From a virus, in IMG/VR virus record IMGVR_UViG_3300025137_000025, positions 1-64,000 of that record: a stretch of DNA of 64,000 bases; one strand, written 5' to 3'. The notes beneath the pieces are model-generated. The model saw only the letters and a program-made list of their open reading frames with translations. It was not told the origin of the DNA and ran no database searches. Shown here piece by piece: positions 9,149-17,063 of the stretch (positions within the stretch are counted from its first letter, which is position 1; every line of letters starts with the position of its first letter). A program made the translations under genes and the position numbers.

Positions 9149-9817
9149 TTACTGCGTATCTTGTTGTCTATCGTTTTCGTCGTCTACTAAGGTACTAATT
9201 AATAGTTTAAGTTCTCCATTAACTAGTCCTGAGGTTATTGCTGAAACCATATCAGCAGGTATAGGGAAAGTAGAGTTTGCATCATAGCAGTTTTCTTCAC
9301 AGCTTTTTATTCCTGCAAGCTCTTCTGGATCTTCAAATACACCTCGTATATTTACTTGCTCCATTCCCTTAGGATTGTAGATATACATGTAGTCTTCTAT
9401 CATGTATGCCTTTGCGTTATTTGCTGTGTATTTATCAGCAGATAACCATTGAACCTCATATGGCTCGATTATAGGTATTCTGCCTAATCCTGTTATGTCT
9501 CCTACATGTGTAATAGCATCACTAAAGTTAAAACGAACAGTGCGTGGTATTTTAATTGTGGTTCTATAGACTGGACAAGCTGTTGTAAAGTCGCAGGGGC
9601 ACTTGCTAGCATCTACTTTAACAAGACTTACACAACCAAGGTCTTGTTCTAAGTGCCGTGTTATAAGTCCGTTACGCATAAAATCTCTGCGAATAAACAT
9701 CGCACGGTAATGCTTAATGTTGAATTTAATCTGTCCAAGAGATAGATTCTCATCATTATGGGTCCTGCCAGCTCTTAGGAGATTTAGCAGGTTGTATGCA
9801 ATTTCATTCAGTGTCAT
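9149..9817 (-). CDS. Head-tail connector/tail-tube-like protein conserved in crAss-like phages
   Basis: A 222-residue protein beginning with a helical stretch (TLNEIAYNLLNLLRAGRTHN), followed by a beta-rich core with VNIRGVFEDPEEL and FPIPADMVSAITSGLVNGEL. This arrangement is one I recognise in the short connector-like proteins of crAss-like and other Bacteroidota podophages. The cysteine cluster CPCDFTTACP near residues 73-82 could bind metal. It overlaps the upstream 102-residue gene by 14 bases. The connector role is an inference from family resemblance and position. Confidence 0.6.
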   Translation of the reverse strand: MTLNEIAYNLLNLLRAGRTHNDENLSLGQIKFNIKHYRAMFIRRDFMRNGLITRHLEQDLGCVSLVKVDASKCPCDFTTACPVYRTTIKIPRTVRFNFSDAITHVGDITGLGRIPIIEPYEVQWLSADKYTANNAKAYMIEDYMYIYNPKGMEQVNIRGVFEDPEELAGIKSCEENCYDANSTFPIPADMVSAITSGLVNGELKLLISTLVDDENDRQQDTQ

Positions 9818-10112
9818 CGAACTTACTCTTTATTACTAATAGCTCTGAGCACTTTTCGTACTCTTCGCCCTCTTCAAAATATGCTATTACGTCATCTATA
9901 ATTAGCTCTACAGTTTCTGGCGCCTTGGGATCAAACGGAAGAAATACAATCCTACCTGATTCTGTTTCTTGTAGTAAAAACTCTTCTACATGAACTTTCC
10001 CAGTTAGAATTTGATATGCGTTCTCATAGGCTTCTCCAAGAATCTCAATTTCCTCGTTGATGTCCACGTCATCATCGTTGTACTCTTCGTCGTATGGTAA
10101 ATCATTAAACAT
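9804..10112 (-). CDS. Small acidic protein of unknown function
   Basis: A 102-residue very acidic protein (NDLPYDEEYNDDDVDINEE at the N-terminus, YFEEGEEYEKC near the end). ATG at 10112 is chosen because it overlaps the end of the phosphoesterase gene by only 8 bases. Starting upstream at 10316 would bury 212 bases inside that gene. The charge suggests a chaperone or DNA-mimic-like protein in tail assembly, but no family is recognised. Confidence 0.55.
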   Translation of the reverse strand: MFNDLPYDEEYNDDDVDINEEIEILGEAYENAYQILTGKVHVEEFLLQETESGRIVFLPFDPKAPETVELIIDDVIAYFEEGEEYEKCSELLVIKSKFDDTE

Positions 10113-11253
10113 TGTATTGATTATATCCTTCCATTCCCCGCGCCTTACTCCATATATATGCCTGTCCTGTTCGCTTGGACTCATATCCCATTTGCTTGTG
10201 CCAAGAATCGTTAGGACAAATAGAAGGAATGAAACGGACTTTGATTCCTCTGTACTCATTGACTTGTTCTTTATGAAAATGTCCACAGTGTGCTTCTCTA
10301 TGAGAAGTGGCTGCAAACATTTCTGGTTGTTCTGTTGCCATGATTAAAGGAATGTTTTGGGCCTTCTCTTTATCGCCATGTGTAAACATGAGCATATTCG
10401 TTCCGTACCTGTAGTACTTTCTAGGCTCGTTGTTATTGTCTACTGTTACTGCATCGTCATTGCGGTACCATCCATCTATTACATCTCCTACGTAATACAT
10501 TCGTTCGTAGTCGTGATTTCCAGAAATGACTATGACGTCTACAGGTGCTATTGTTTTTAGATAGTCTATAGTGTAGACCATCAGTTTCCAATACCCTCGA
10601 AAACTTTTCTTCCAATCCATGTAGTCCTGCTGCGGAGTTCCTTTAGTAGTTGTCTGCCGCATACCCTCTGAGTTAAGTCCGTCGTTACCTATGGGTAGGA
10701 TGAATCGTTCTATATCTAGTCCGGATGCTTTCGCTACTAAGTTTTGCACAACTTGTATATATTCTTTCTCTTGAAAGTCATACGGTAATGGCATATCTAC
10801 TAGCTTCCCATAATGTATGTCTGGGAGAGATATCTCATATGCAATAGGATCATCAAGTTCTTTGTACTCTTTGTCAGGATATATAGGAGCATAGTCTTGT
10901 GCAAACTCTTGCACTTCTTTTCGTATACTGTCTATATCAGGTCCATCAGCAGTTACGATAGAGTATCGTAGATCTCCTGTAGATGTTTGCCAGAACTTTA
11001 CGCTCGATACAGATGCCTCGCTTATACCATGAGTTTTAAGAAACTTCTGTAAGCTAGACGTATTTACAACATCCTCTCTGTCTAGTTTATTACCAGACAC
11101 ATTTTCATTTTTAAGCTCTCGCTTAACAGCCCCTAATACTTCTGTAGCCTCTTCGATAGAACAATCTAATCTATGAGCTAAAGCCCAGGCACCTTTTTTA
11201 AGGTACCCAGGCTTAGCTAGTAGAAATTGTCTTATGTATTCTTTTGACCTCAT
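10105..11253 (-). CDS. Calcineurin-like metallophosphoesterase with N-terminal helical domain
   Basis: A 382-residue protein. Residues ~1-70 form a helix-turn-helix-like segment (LKKGAWALAHRLDCSIEEATEVLG). From about residue 145 it has the metallophosphoesterase signature: SLPDIHYGK (motif I, D and H), LPIGNDGLN (motif II, GND instead of GD), SGNHDYER (motif III) and later GDKEKA and GHFH. Such enzymes bind two metal ions and cleave phosphomono- or diesters. The substrate in phages is unknown. ATG at 11253 overlaps the upstream stop (ATGA). It is set among virion genes, so a virion-borne or assembly role is possible. Confidence 0.85.
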   Translation of the reverse strand: MRSKEYIRQFLLAKPGYLKKGAWALAHRLDCSIEEATEVLGAVKRELKNENVSGNKLDREDVVNTSSLQKFLKTHGISEASVSSVKFWQTSTGDLRYSIVTADGPDIDSIRKEVQEFAQDYAPIYPDKEYKELDDPIAYEISLPDIHYGKLVDMPLPYDFQEKEYIQVVQNLVAKASGLDIERFILPIGNDGLNSEGMRQTTTKGTPQQDYMDWKKSFRGYWKLMVYTIDYLKTIAPVDVIVISGNHDYERMYYVGDVIDGWYRNDDAVTVDNNNEPRKYYRYGTNMLMFTHGDKEKAQNIPLIMATEQPEMFAATSHREAHCGHFHKEQVNEYRGIKVRFIPSICPNDSWHKQMGYESKRTGQAYIWSKARGMEGYNQYNV

Positions 11254-11657
11254 ACTACTATGGGTAAAATTGGAACAACCTGTTCAGGAGTTACATCCTC
11301 TGGCAGCTGCTCTTCTTTAATTGTTTGCAAACTTATTTCTATTGTTTGTTGCATAGTTTCTTCAAGCGCTGCAAGCTGAGACTTTCTCTCACTGATGAGA
11401 TCCGAGTGCTCTTCTTCAAGCTTTTTGATTCCTTCTTCGTCTTCGGCCTCTGCTAGCTTATGGGCTTTCCCAGAAACTTCAATAAATTCTGCAGAAGGCT
11501 TAGCAACTTCTTCGTATTGTTTTAGAAGTTGTTCTAGTTCTTTAACATTGCGGGCTACGATTATAGCAAATCGTGCGCCTTTGTGTTGTTTAACTGCTTC
11601 AAGTCCTTTGTACAATTCAATGGCATCTGCCACCTTCATTTCAATTTGATGATACAT
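11250..11657 (-). CDS. Helical coiled-coil protein, DUF1617-like
   Basis: A 135-residue protein that is almost entirely helical. It has a conserved-looking N-terminal part (VADAIELYKGLEAVKQHKG) and a Glu/Lys-rich coiled coil. It resembles in size and layout the protein at 323-706, and both lie next to fibre genes, so they may be distant paralogues acting as fibre or tail assembly factors. The start could also be ATG at 11639 (MKVADAIE). Its end overlaps the phosphoesterase start (ATGA). Confidence 0.6.
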   Translation of the reverse strand: MYHQIEMKVADAIELYKGLEAVKQHKGARFAIIVARNVKELEQLLKQYEEVAKPSAEFIEVSGKAHKLAEAEDEEGIKKLEEEHSDLISERKSQLAALEETMQQTIEISLQTIKEEQLPEDVTPEQVVPILPIVV

Positions 11658-11682
11658 CTGTTTTGGTTGGTTGGTTTGCGTA

Positions 11683-12702
11683 TTAATTTATAACTACTAC
11701 GTGTAGCTTTCGGATGCTCGAAGGTCGCTCAGCGCCGTCGTTTGTTAGTGTTACTGTTATCTGTCCCGAAGATACGGAAACTAAATTAGTATAGATAGCT
11801 CCTTCGATCTGAGTACCAGATTCGTTAGGAGCAAGTAGTGTTAGCATTACGACTGAGTCGGCAGTAACAAAGGAGTTACTAATAGTAAAAGTTTTTGCAG
11901 TATTAGCTCCAATTGTAGCTGCAAACAAAGTAACAACTCCTGCAGCAGCATTCATTGTTACAGCAGTTGCCATGCTGGTCAGCTGTGTTACAGCCCCTAC
12001 TGTAGAGGTTTTAAAACGTCCTACTGTAATGTCTGTTGCAATAACGCTTCCAAGAGTTACGTTTCCGAGAGTTACGTTATCATTTACTTCTACAAAATTA
12101 CCTTTTGTAAATCCAACAGTTACTGTATTTGCAGAATTGTCTTGAGCGATTGCAATGTTAGTTCCTGCAGTAAGGGTTTTCATCTCAGGTCCTGAGGTTG
12201 TTCCTACTGCTATTTCTAAGTTTGCATCAAGTACAGCATAACTTAAACTTGCGCCTCCTATTAACAATCCTTTGTTTGTAAATGACGCAACACCTGTTCC
12301 CCCATTTGCTATGGGTAATTGTCCTGTTACATTAGATGCGAGGTTTACACTCGAAAGAAATGCAGAACTAGAGTTACTGCAGGCGTTTAGATCAAAAGAT
12401 CCAATTCCTGTGAGACTGCTGATGTTTATATCACTAGGAGTAACAGCTAGTGTTAGGTCATTAGTATTTTGAGTTACAGTTACACCTGTACCCCCTACAA
12501 TATCTCTCTGAGAAAGTGTTCCAAGAGCAAATGTTTTTACAACTCCTGCGCCTGCACTTCCTAAAGTTGTAATAGTTTTTATTGCAGCAGACAAGGCTGC
12601 AAACTTTGTGGTGGTAGACCCATCGGCCATTACAAAAAAGTGTGAGCTCGTTGTACTTGCTACTGCTGTAGCGCTAAGATCATTTATCTTTACGTTAGCC
12701 AT
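11683..12702 (-). CDS. Tail/head fibre protein with fibre-shaft repeats
   Basis: A 339-residue Ser/Thr/Ala/Val-rich protein. MANVKINDLSATAVASTTSS is a common start of phage fibre proteins, and SNVTGQLPIANGGTGVASFT is a typical fibre shaft repeat, also found in shorter form in the fibre at 743-2674. The C-terminus (NDGAERPSSIRKLHVVVIN) is a short beta cap. No enzymatic motif is present. It is encoded between the Cys-rich structural genes and the coiled-coil protein, so a side or head fibre is plausible. Confidence 0.75.
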   Translation of the reverse strand: MANVKINDLSATAVASTTSSHFFVMADGSTTTKFAALSAAIKTITTLGSAGAGVVKTFALGTLSQRDIVGGTGVTVTQNTNDLTLAVTPSDINISSLTGIGSFDLNACSNSSSAFLSSVNLASNVTGQLPIANGGTGVASFTNKGLLIGGASLSYAVLDANLEIAVGTTSGPEMKTLTAGTNIAIAQDNSANTVTVGFTKGNFVEVNDNVTLGNVTLGSVIATDITVGRFKTSTVGAVTQLTSMATAVTMNAAAGVVTLFAATIGANTAKTFTISNSFVTADSVVMLTLLAPNESGTQIEGAIYTNLVSVSSGQITVTLTNDGAERPSSIRKLHVVVIN

Positions 12703-12706
12703 TTTA

Positions 12707-13138
12707 TTAAGTTATTAGGTTGTCCGAGCCTTGTGTTATTAAAGGACTCCCTGATTGAGTTGTGATAAAAGTTATAGTAGGTGTAGGGGAGCTGGAAACT
12801 CCATCAGTTCCTACAGCAACCGTAGCTCCAATTGTTAAGCAGTCTCTACACTCTCTTTGTACGTAATCTAAAAATACGTTTATTAGTTTCCACCCAGGTC
12901 GAGCCGAGTTGGTTACCTGCAGACAGTCTAGATCTTTTTTATCTTCTGCATTTACTTGATAGTCCTGTAACAGGTATGCTATCAAAGTTAGTTTGACATT
13001 CTCACCAGTGTCACATTGTATTCCTCCTATCATCTTTGAATAGAGGGCGTGATGCTTTTTGCTGATACACGTACGCAATGCTGCGAGTCTATCAACTATG
13101 ACCTGGTTGTTGTCGTATGATTGTACTGTAGTAGCCAT
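12707..13138 (-). CDS. Conserved Cys-containing structural protein
   Basis: A 143-residue protein. An alpha-helical first two thirds carry spaced cysteines (LRTCISKK, GGIQCDTGEN, DLDCLQV, RECRDCLT), and a Thr/Ser-rich beta tail follows. The start is ATG at 13138, which shares a base with the stop of the upstream gene (TAATG); an in-frame ATG 18 bases earlier would overlap that gene. The cysteines echo the Cys-rich neighbour, suggesting the two proteins bind metal or each other in the virion. No family name is recognised. Confidence 0.6.
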   Translation of the reverse strand: MATTVQSYDNNQVIVDRLAALRTCISKKHHALYSKMIGGIQCDTGENVKLTLIAYLLQDYQVNAEDKKDLDCLQVTNSARPGWKLINVFLDYVQRECRDCLTIGATVAVGTDGVSSSPTPTITFITTQSGSPLITQGSDNLIT

Positions 13139-13728
13139 TAGCATCCACATGCGCAAACCTCTACACAGAGAGTATTTGCTTTGTTGTACATACTTACAGC
13201 GTGGTCGTAATTGCTTTCTTGTTCAGCAGCAAACGTTGCACCCTGTAGCATTAAAAATACTTTTTCTGCTCTAAGCAGATCTTCTTTACACTTGTCACAT
13301 TTGCAGTGACATTCTATTGCTGCGTCAACAAGCTTTGCTATGCAGCAGTCTATTTGACACGATGCTACTGTATACAATGTCTGCATAAGAGTAGTATCTG
13401 CTGCATTTTCATTCTTTACTCCGTCTGCATCTATATCATAGTTGAGGGTAGTAGCATCATGTAGCTCTACTGATATGACTCCTACAAATGCTGTGGTTGA
13501 TGTTGCTGTAAATATAAATGCTCCCCCTGAATTGGACACGCCGCTGTCAGTGGGCGTTAGGTACAGTTGTACTGTTTTACTCTGATCGTAGATGTAAATC
13601 TTTTTGATATCAGTTATGTCAGCGATGGCACTCCCGAACATATCAAGATGCCCGTTCGCTATTCTCCCGCTAATAGTCTTACAATTAGTAGAGGTATTTA
13701 AGAATCTTACGTCTTCAACGGATGCCAT
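13138..13728 (-). CDS. Virion protein with cysteine-rich C-terminal helix region
   Basis: A 196-residue protein with a beta-rich N-terminal ~115 residues and a helical C-terminal ~75 residues packed with cysteines: ASCQIDCCIAKL, ECHCKCDKCKED and a terminal LCVEVCACGC. At least eleven Cys in under 80 residues is unusual for a phage structural protein and suggests zinc clusters or disulfides. It follows a strong terminator/hairpin zone, so it may start a new transcription unit. Function is unknown. Confidence 0.6.
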   Translation of the reverse strand: MASVEDVRFLNTSTNCKTISGRIANGHLDMFGSAIADITDIKKIYIYDQSKTVQLYLTPTDSGVSNSGGAFIFTATSTTAFVGVISVELHDATTLNYDIDADGVKNENAADTTLMQTLYTVASCQIDCCIAKLVDAAIECHCKCDKCKEDLLRAEKVFLMLQGATFAAEQESNYDHAVSMYNKANTLCVEVCACGC

Positions 13729-13746
13729 GTTATTCTGTTTTGAATT

Positions 13747-13800
13747 AAAAAAGCCTGTAACTCACAAAACCTCGCACTGCGCAAAGTTTAGGTTACAGGC
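13747..13800 (-). terminator. Rho-independent terminator
   Basis: On the minus strand a perfect 9-bp stem (GCCTGTAAC at 13800-13792 pairing with GTTACAGGC at 13761-13753) encloses a ~30-base loop and is followed at once by six T (13752-13747). It closes the transcript of the 366-residue gene and lies just before the next ATG at 13728. Confidence 0.75.
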
Positions 13801-13824
13801 AGCTGCAAAGTTATAAGTGATAAG

Positions 13825-13848
13825 GGGGAGAGCTCAATTGCCCTCCCC
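13825..13848 (-). terminator. GC-rich hairpin after the 366-residue structural gene
   Basis: GGGGAG and CTCCCC form a 6-bp stem with a 12-base loop 17 bases after the stop at 13865. There is no T run, so it may stabilise the mRNA 3' end or work with the terminator at 13747-13800. Confidence 0.45.
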
Positions 13849-13864
13849 ATTACCATAATAGATA

Positions 13865-14965
13865 TTACCAAGCGTACTTGGCAGACTGCAATACAGTAGT
13901 ATCATTTGTGATACCAAATGGAGCAGTAATGTTCTGATTACTTGTGTTTGATGCAATTGCAGTAGAAGCACCAACATAAAGAACTACCTGGTTCAACTCT
14001 CCTGCAGGTGCAATACCTGTAGAGCTTGGCCAGTTGTGTGCGTACTCAACAGTAATCTTGTGATACTTATTTCCTTTAACTGCGATTGGGGCAATCGTTT
14101 GTGGAAGGTACATTCTGTTGAAGTTACCTACACGGCTCTGGCAACGAAACTCCTCTCCCATTACCTGCCAATCATTACCAGTTCCTAAAACTTGACCAGT
14201 AGTAGCAATGGATTGCGCCTTAGCACCGTTAGTTACGTTTTGGATAATCAAATCAAAGATCAAACCTGGGTGCAAAGCTGTAATAACAATGTCATTACTT
14301 ACGTCCGTTGCTGCGACTATTTTGCTGAGTATAGGGCTAGCAGCAATAGCAGCTTGAACAGCAGTAAGGTTGGCAGAAGCGTTTGCATCATCCACGTCAG
14401 CGATATCAACAGACATGTTGATTACCTTGTGGTTAGTAGTGTTGAAAGCTCCCAATGGGAAGTCTCCGAAAGGGGACACACCATTTGCATCATAAAAAGA
14501 AAGCTGATCAGTCGGAGTAGTTCGGATGATAAATCTGAAGTCATAGCTGTTTCCGTCTGCAGAGGCAGTTCCGGCCGCATTTGCAACATTAAGCTTAGCA
14601 CTAGTAATAGTAGCTTTATGCCCCGCCCATGCTTGATAGACATCAACGCTAAGACGCTTGATAGCACTTGTAGCAATCAAAGGTGTTGCAATAGCGTTAC
14701 CTGTGCCTCCTTGTACAATTTGCAATTCTTTTCGTAACCATGCTGGGCTAGCGAAGGCCAATGCTGCGGTCGGCGATGGTGTGCTGCCGTCGGCAGTGTC
14801 GGTGTCACTGTCAAGTGGTGAAAATGTCTTTTGGAATAAGGCAGTAACAGCAAATGCTCCGTCTACAAATAGTCCAACTGCTCCTGCTCCTCCTGAATTG
14901 AAGTCGCCAGATGCTGTTAGTACTGCTCCGTTTTGTACGAAGACTTGTGATAAATTGGTTCCCAT
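13865..14965 (-). CDS. Major structural protein, auxiliary capsid or tail protein candidate
   Basis: A 366-residue Ala/Thr/Ser/Asn-rich, beta-dominated protein with no signal peptide and few cysteines. The composition (FNSGGAGAVGLFVDGAFAV at the start, NITAPFGITNDTTVLQ near the end) and the strong hairpins behind the gene suggest a highly expressed virion component. It could be an auxiliary capsid, head fibre or tail-sheath-like ring protein. It starts 32 bases after the 376-residue gene and has a TAAATTTG box upstream. No domain was recognised. Confidence 0.55.
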   Translation of the reverse strand: MGTNLSQVFVQNGAVLTASGDFNSGGAGAVGLFVDGAFAVTALFQKTFSPLDSDTDTADGSTPSPTAALAFASPAWLRKELQIVQGGTGNAIATPLIATSAIKRLSVDVYQAWAGHKATITSAKLNVANAAGTASADGNSYDFRFIIRTTPTDQLSFYDANGVSPFGDFPLGAFNTTNHKVINMSVDIADVDDANASANLTAVQAAIAASPILSKIVAATDVSNDIVITALHPGLIFDLIIQNVTNGAKAQSIATTGQVLGTGNDWQVMGEEFRCQSRVGNFNRMYLPQTIAPIAVKGNKYHKITVEYAHNWPSSTGIAPAGELNQVVLYVGASTAIASNTSNQNITAPFGITNDTTVLQSAKYAW

Positions 14966-14991
14966 CTTAATTTTATTTAGGGATTAAACGT

Positions 14992-14999
14992 CAAATTTA
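14992..14999 (-). promoter_or_regulatory. Putative -7 box TAAATTTG
   Basis: The minus strand has TAAATTTG, matching TAnnTTTG, 26 bases before the ATG at 14965 and overlapping the stop of the upstream gene. It fits independent transcription of the 366-residue gene, which is also followed by a terminator. Confidence 0.35.
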
Positions 15000-16127
15000 T
15001 TCACTACCTAGGACTTCCCTAGATTGTGAGTTATACCTCGGGTCAGAAATGGCCTCTAGTATGCTTTGAACTGTCATCTCCACGATCTCTTCGTGAGTGT
15101 GGGGAGACAGCTCACAACCTATGTTTAGGATAGCATCCATACGCTTAGGTTGTCTTATATATTTAATATTGACAAATGTAGTGAAAAAAGTATCGTCACT
15201 ATGTACGTCAATAAAGTTTTCTTGAATAGTGTATTTAATCTTGTCGTAGCTAGTCGTATTAAACGGATCACTAAGTAACGCATAAAGATCATCATGCTGC
15301 ACATAGCTCATTTTTTCCTTTTGTCTTGTGCCTGCGTTCTTGTACGTTCGATACGTTACGGTTACAGTAGCAGGTTGAACAGACGCTGCTTCTTCTGTCT
15401 GTGCTGCATTTAATGGATTAGTCCATATAGCCTTAATGGTTTCATCAGCAATTGCACCTGACAACAGGAGCACTAGAGTATTAGAATCACTCGTAGGGGT
15501 TAACTCTGAAGCAGCCCATTCTTCCATGTCGTATTCAGGATCTATTGTTGATGATTCTGCCCCAAAAGCAGGATCAGACATAGCGGGTGCGATATTTGCT
15601 ATCAAACTTTGATCATAGTTCTGCTTATTAAGTAAGTATGGTAAGTCCATACCTGCAGCATTAGAAATCAAAGGAGTTCCACCAGCAGTAATACTTGTGA
15701 GTATCCATCCTGGATTAGTAGTAGGTGTTAGCGGTACGCTGACCGGCTTATATGAAAGCACTGCACTTTCAAATACAATCGGGATATGACAATCGTAAAA
15801 GGTATCTCCTACAGCGTTTACTAAGAACATGTAGTCATTAGGTAAAGGCGCTCGGTCTACGTTAAATCCCGTTATAGTTGTGCCTCCGTAAAAGCATTTT
15901 ACTCGAGAGTCTACTACTAGAGCTCTTAAGTCATCTATACGCTTTTGAGATTGCTCAAAGCCATCACGGTATTTATTACCCATAGGAGAGTAACGTTGCT
16001 TAATAAACGAATCCATCGCACTATTAAGCTCGTGATCAATCTCTTGGGGTAAGAGATTGTCAACCTGGAAAGATGCAATTTTTTGCACCCCCAGGTTGAC
16101 AGCAATATGCATCTCTTCTATAGTCAT
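14997..16127 (-). CDS. crAss-like connector/ring structural protein
   Basis: A 376-residue protein that begins TIEEMHIAVNLGVQKIASFQ, then a helical segment HELNSAMDSFIKQRYSPMGNKYRDGFEQSQKRIDDLRAL and a large mixed alpha/beta region ending in a helical tail. I recognise the N-terminal pattern as part of the block following the major capsid gene in crAss-like phages, where such proteins are thought to form head-tail connector or ring layers. It overlaps the upstream gene by four bases (ATGA at 16127). The exact ring position cannot be told from sequence. Confidence 0.6.
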   Translation of the reverse strand: MTIEEMHIAVNLGVQKIASFQVDNLLPQEIDHELNSAMDSFIKQRYSPMGNKYRDGFEQSQKRIDDLRALVVDSRVKCFYGGTTITGFNVDRAPLPNDYMFLVNAVGDTFYDCHIPIVFESAVLSYKPVSVPLTPTTNPGWILTSITAGGTPLISNAAGMDLPYLLNKQNYDQSLIANIAPAMSDPAFGAESSTIDPEYDMEEWAASELTPTSDSNTLVLLLSGAIADETIKAIWTNPLNAAQTEEAASVQPATVTVTYRTYKNAGTRQKEKMSYVQHDDLYALLSDPFNTTSYDKIKYTIQENFIDVHSDDTFFTTFVNIKYIRQPKRMDAILNIGCELSPHTHEEIVEMTVQSILEAISDPRYNSQSREVLGSE

Positions 16128-16930
16128 TTAATCTCTTTGAGTTGTGCCCTCATTGCATTAACCTGCCCTGAGTTCTTTTTATTATTAAAGTACACTATAG
16201 CGTCAGTGATATTCTCACCAATGGTTTCATCTGCATAGATGATTTGATTACCAATAGTTCGAAGCACACTTAGCTCAATCATCTCTTCGAGTTCTGCACG
16301 TACATCAAGATTCTTATCTGTACTCATTTTAAGAAACATTGCAGGTTTCTCACTTTTGATACTGTACAGTTGATTCTCTATCTCCATGTCTGTGAGAGTC
16401 TCTGGTCTTGCTCCTTTAGACAATACTCGCAATAGTCTGCGCATCTTATCCGTATCAGCAGAAATCTTGATAAACTCCTTATCTGCCTCTTTCTTAAGCT
16501 TAACCTCAACATTTTGTTTCAGCAAGTCTTTTTGTGGATCATATATATAGAACCGCTTTTGTCCGTCAGATTTCATTATTTCTTCTGACTCTGCAACTTG
16601 TCTGTGTTTTAAACACCACTTGTAAATTAGGTAATCCATTACATTCTCTGGGTTACCGCTTTCATCTACTGCGATGTTTAACTCCTTTCCTTCGAAAGGA
16701 ATCTTCACACTCATGCTAGACCAGAAATCTTTTTCTTCCTTTGGCCATTTTTCATGTCCTGGAGGAACGTCTAAGATTTGCGCTAGCAACTTATGTGATT
16801 CTTCACCTTCTACACCTCGTAAAGGCTGTCGCCCTACATAGATGCTTCCGATGCTAATTTTTGCTCCTGCTCTTACCTCTTTGGGTAAGAAATTAAGAGT
16901 CTCTTTTCTGCGTATGTATATTGTTCGCAT
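16124..16930 (-). CDS. crAss-like structural protein after the major capsid gene
   Basis: A 268-residue mixed alpha/beta protein with TIYIRRKETLNFLPKEVRAG at the N-terminus, then the region GRQPLRGVEGEE, and long charged helices in the second half. It has no signal peptide or metal motif. It lies between the capsid gene and the connector-like gene, which fits an assembly or connector role. ATG at 16930 follows an A-rich leader (AACAATCAAACC) with no Shine-Dalgarno, typical of Bacteroidota. Confidence 0.55.
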   Translation of the reverse strand: MRTIYIRRKETLNFLPKEVRAGAKISIGSIYVGRQPLRGVEGEESHKLLAQILDVPPGHEKWPKEEKDFWSSMSVKIPFEGKELNIAVDESGNPENVMDYLIYKWCLKHRQVAESEEIMKSDGQKRFYIYDPQKDLLKQNVEVKLKKEADKEFIKISADTDKMRRLLRVLSKGARPETLTDMEIENQLYSIKSEKPAMFLKMSTDKNLDVRAELEEMIELSVLRTIGNQIIYADETIGENITDAIVYFNNKKNSGQVNAMRAQLKEIK

Positions 16931-17015
16931 GGTTTGATTGTTCTTTTAAGTTTAGAAAGAATAACTAAGCTGTTCTTTTATAAGAAGAATAACTTAATAG
17001 GGGTTTTTTGGTAAG

Positions 17016-17046
17016 CAGGGGGACCACTCGACAGCAGTCCCCCCTG
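17016..17046 (-). terminator. Strong hairpin after the major capsid gene
   Basis: Within the 133-base gap after the capsid gene, the minus strand carries GGGGGAC and GTCCCCC arms around a 12-base loop. The hairpin starts about 18 bases past the stop codon. It has no proper T run, so it may be a partial terminator or an RNA-stabilising 3' structure. The rest of the gap is AT-rich leader for the next gene. Confidence 0.5.
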
Positions 17047-17063
17047 TGCAAACCAAACACAAA

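Noticed and set aside
14192-14737. Plus-strand open frame of 181 codons within the 366-residue structural gene
   Set aside because: It is fully inside and antisense to a clearly better coding frame with no neighbouring plus-strand genes.
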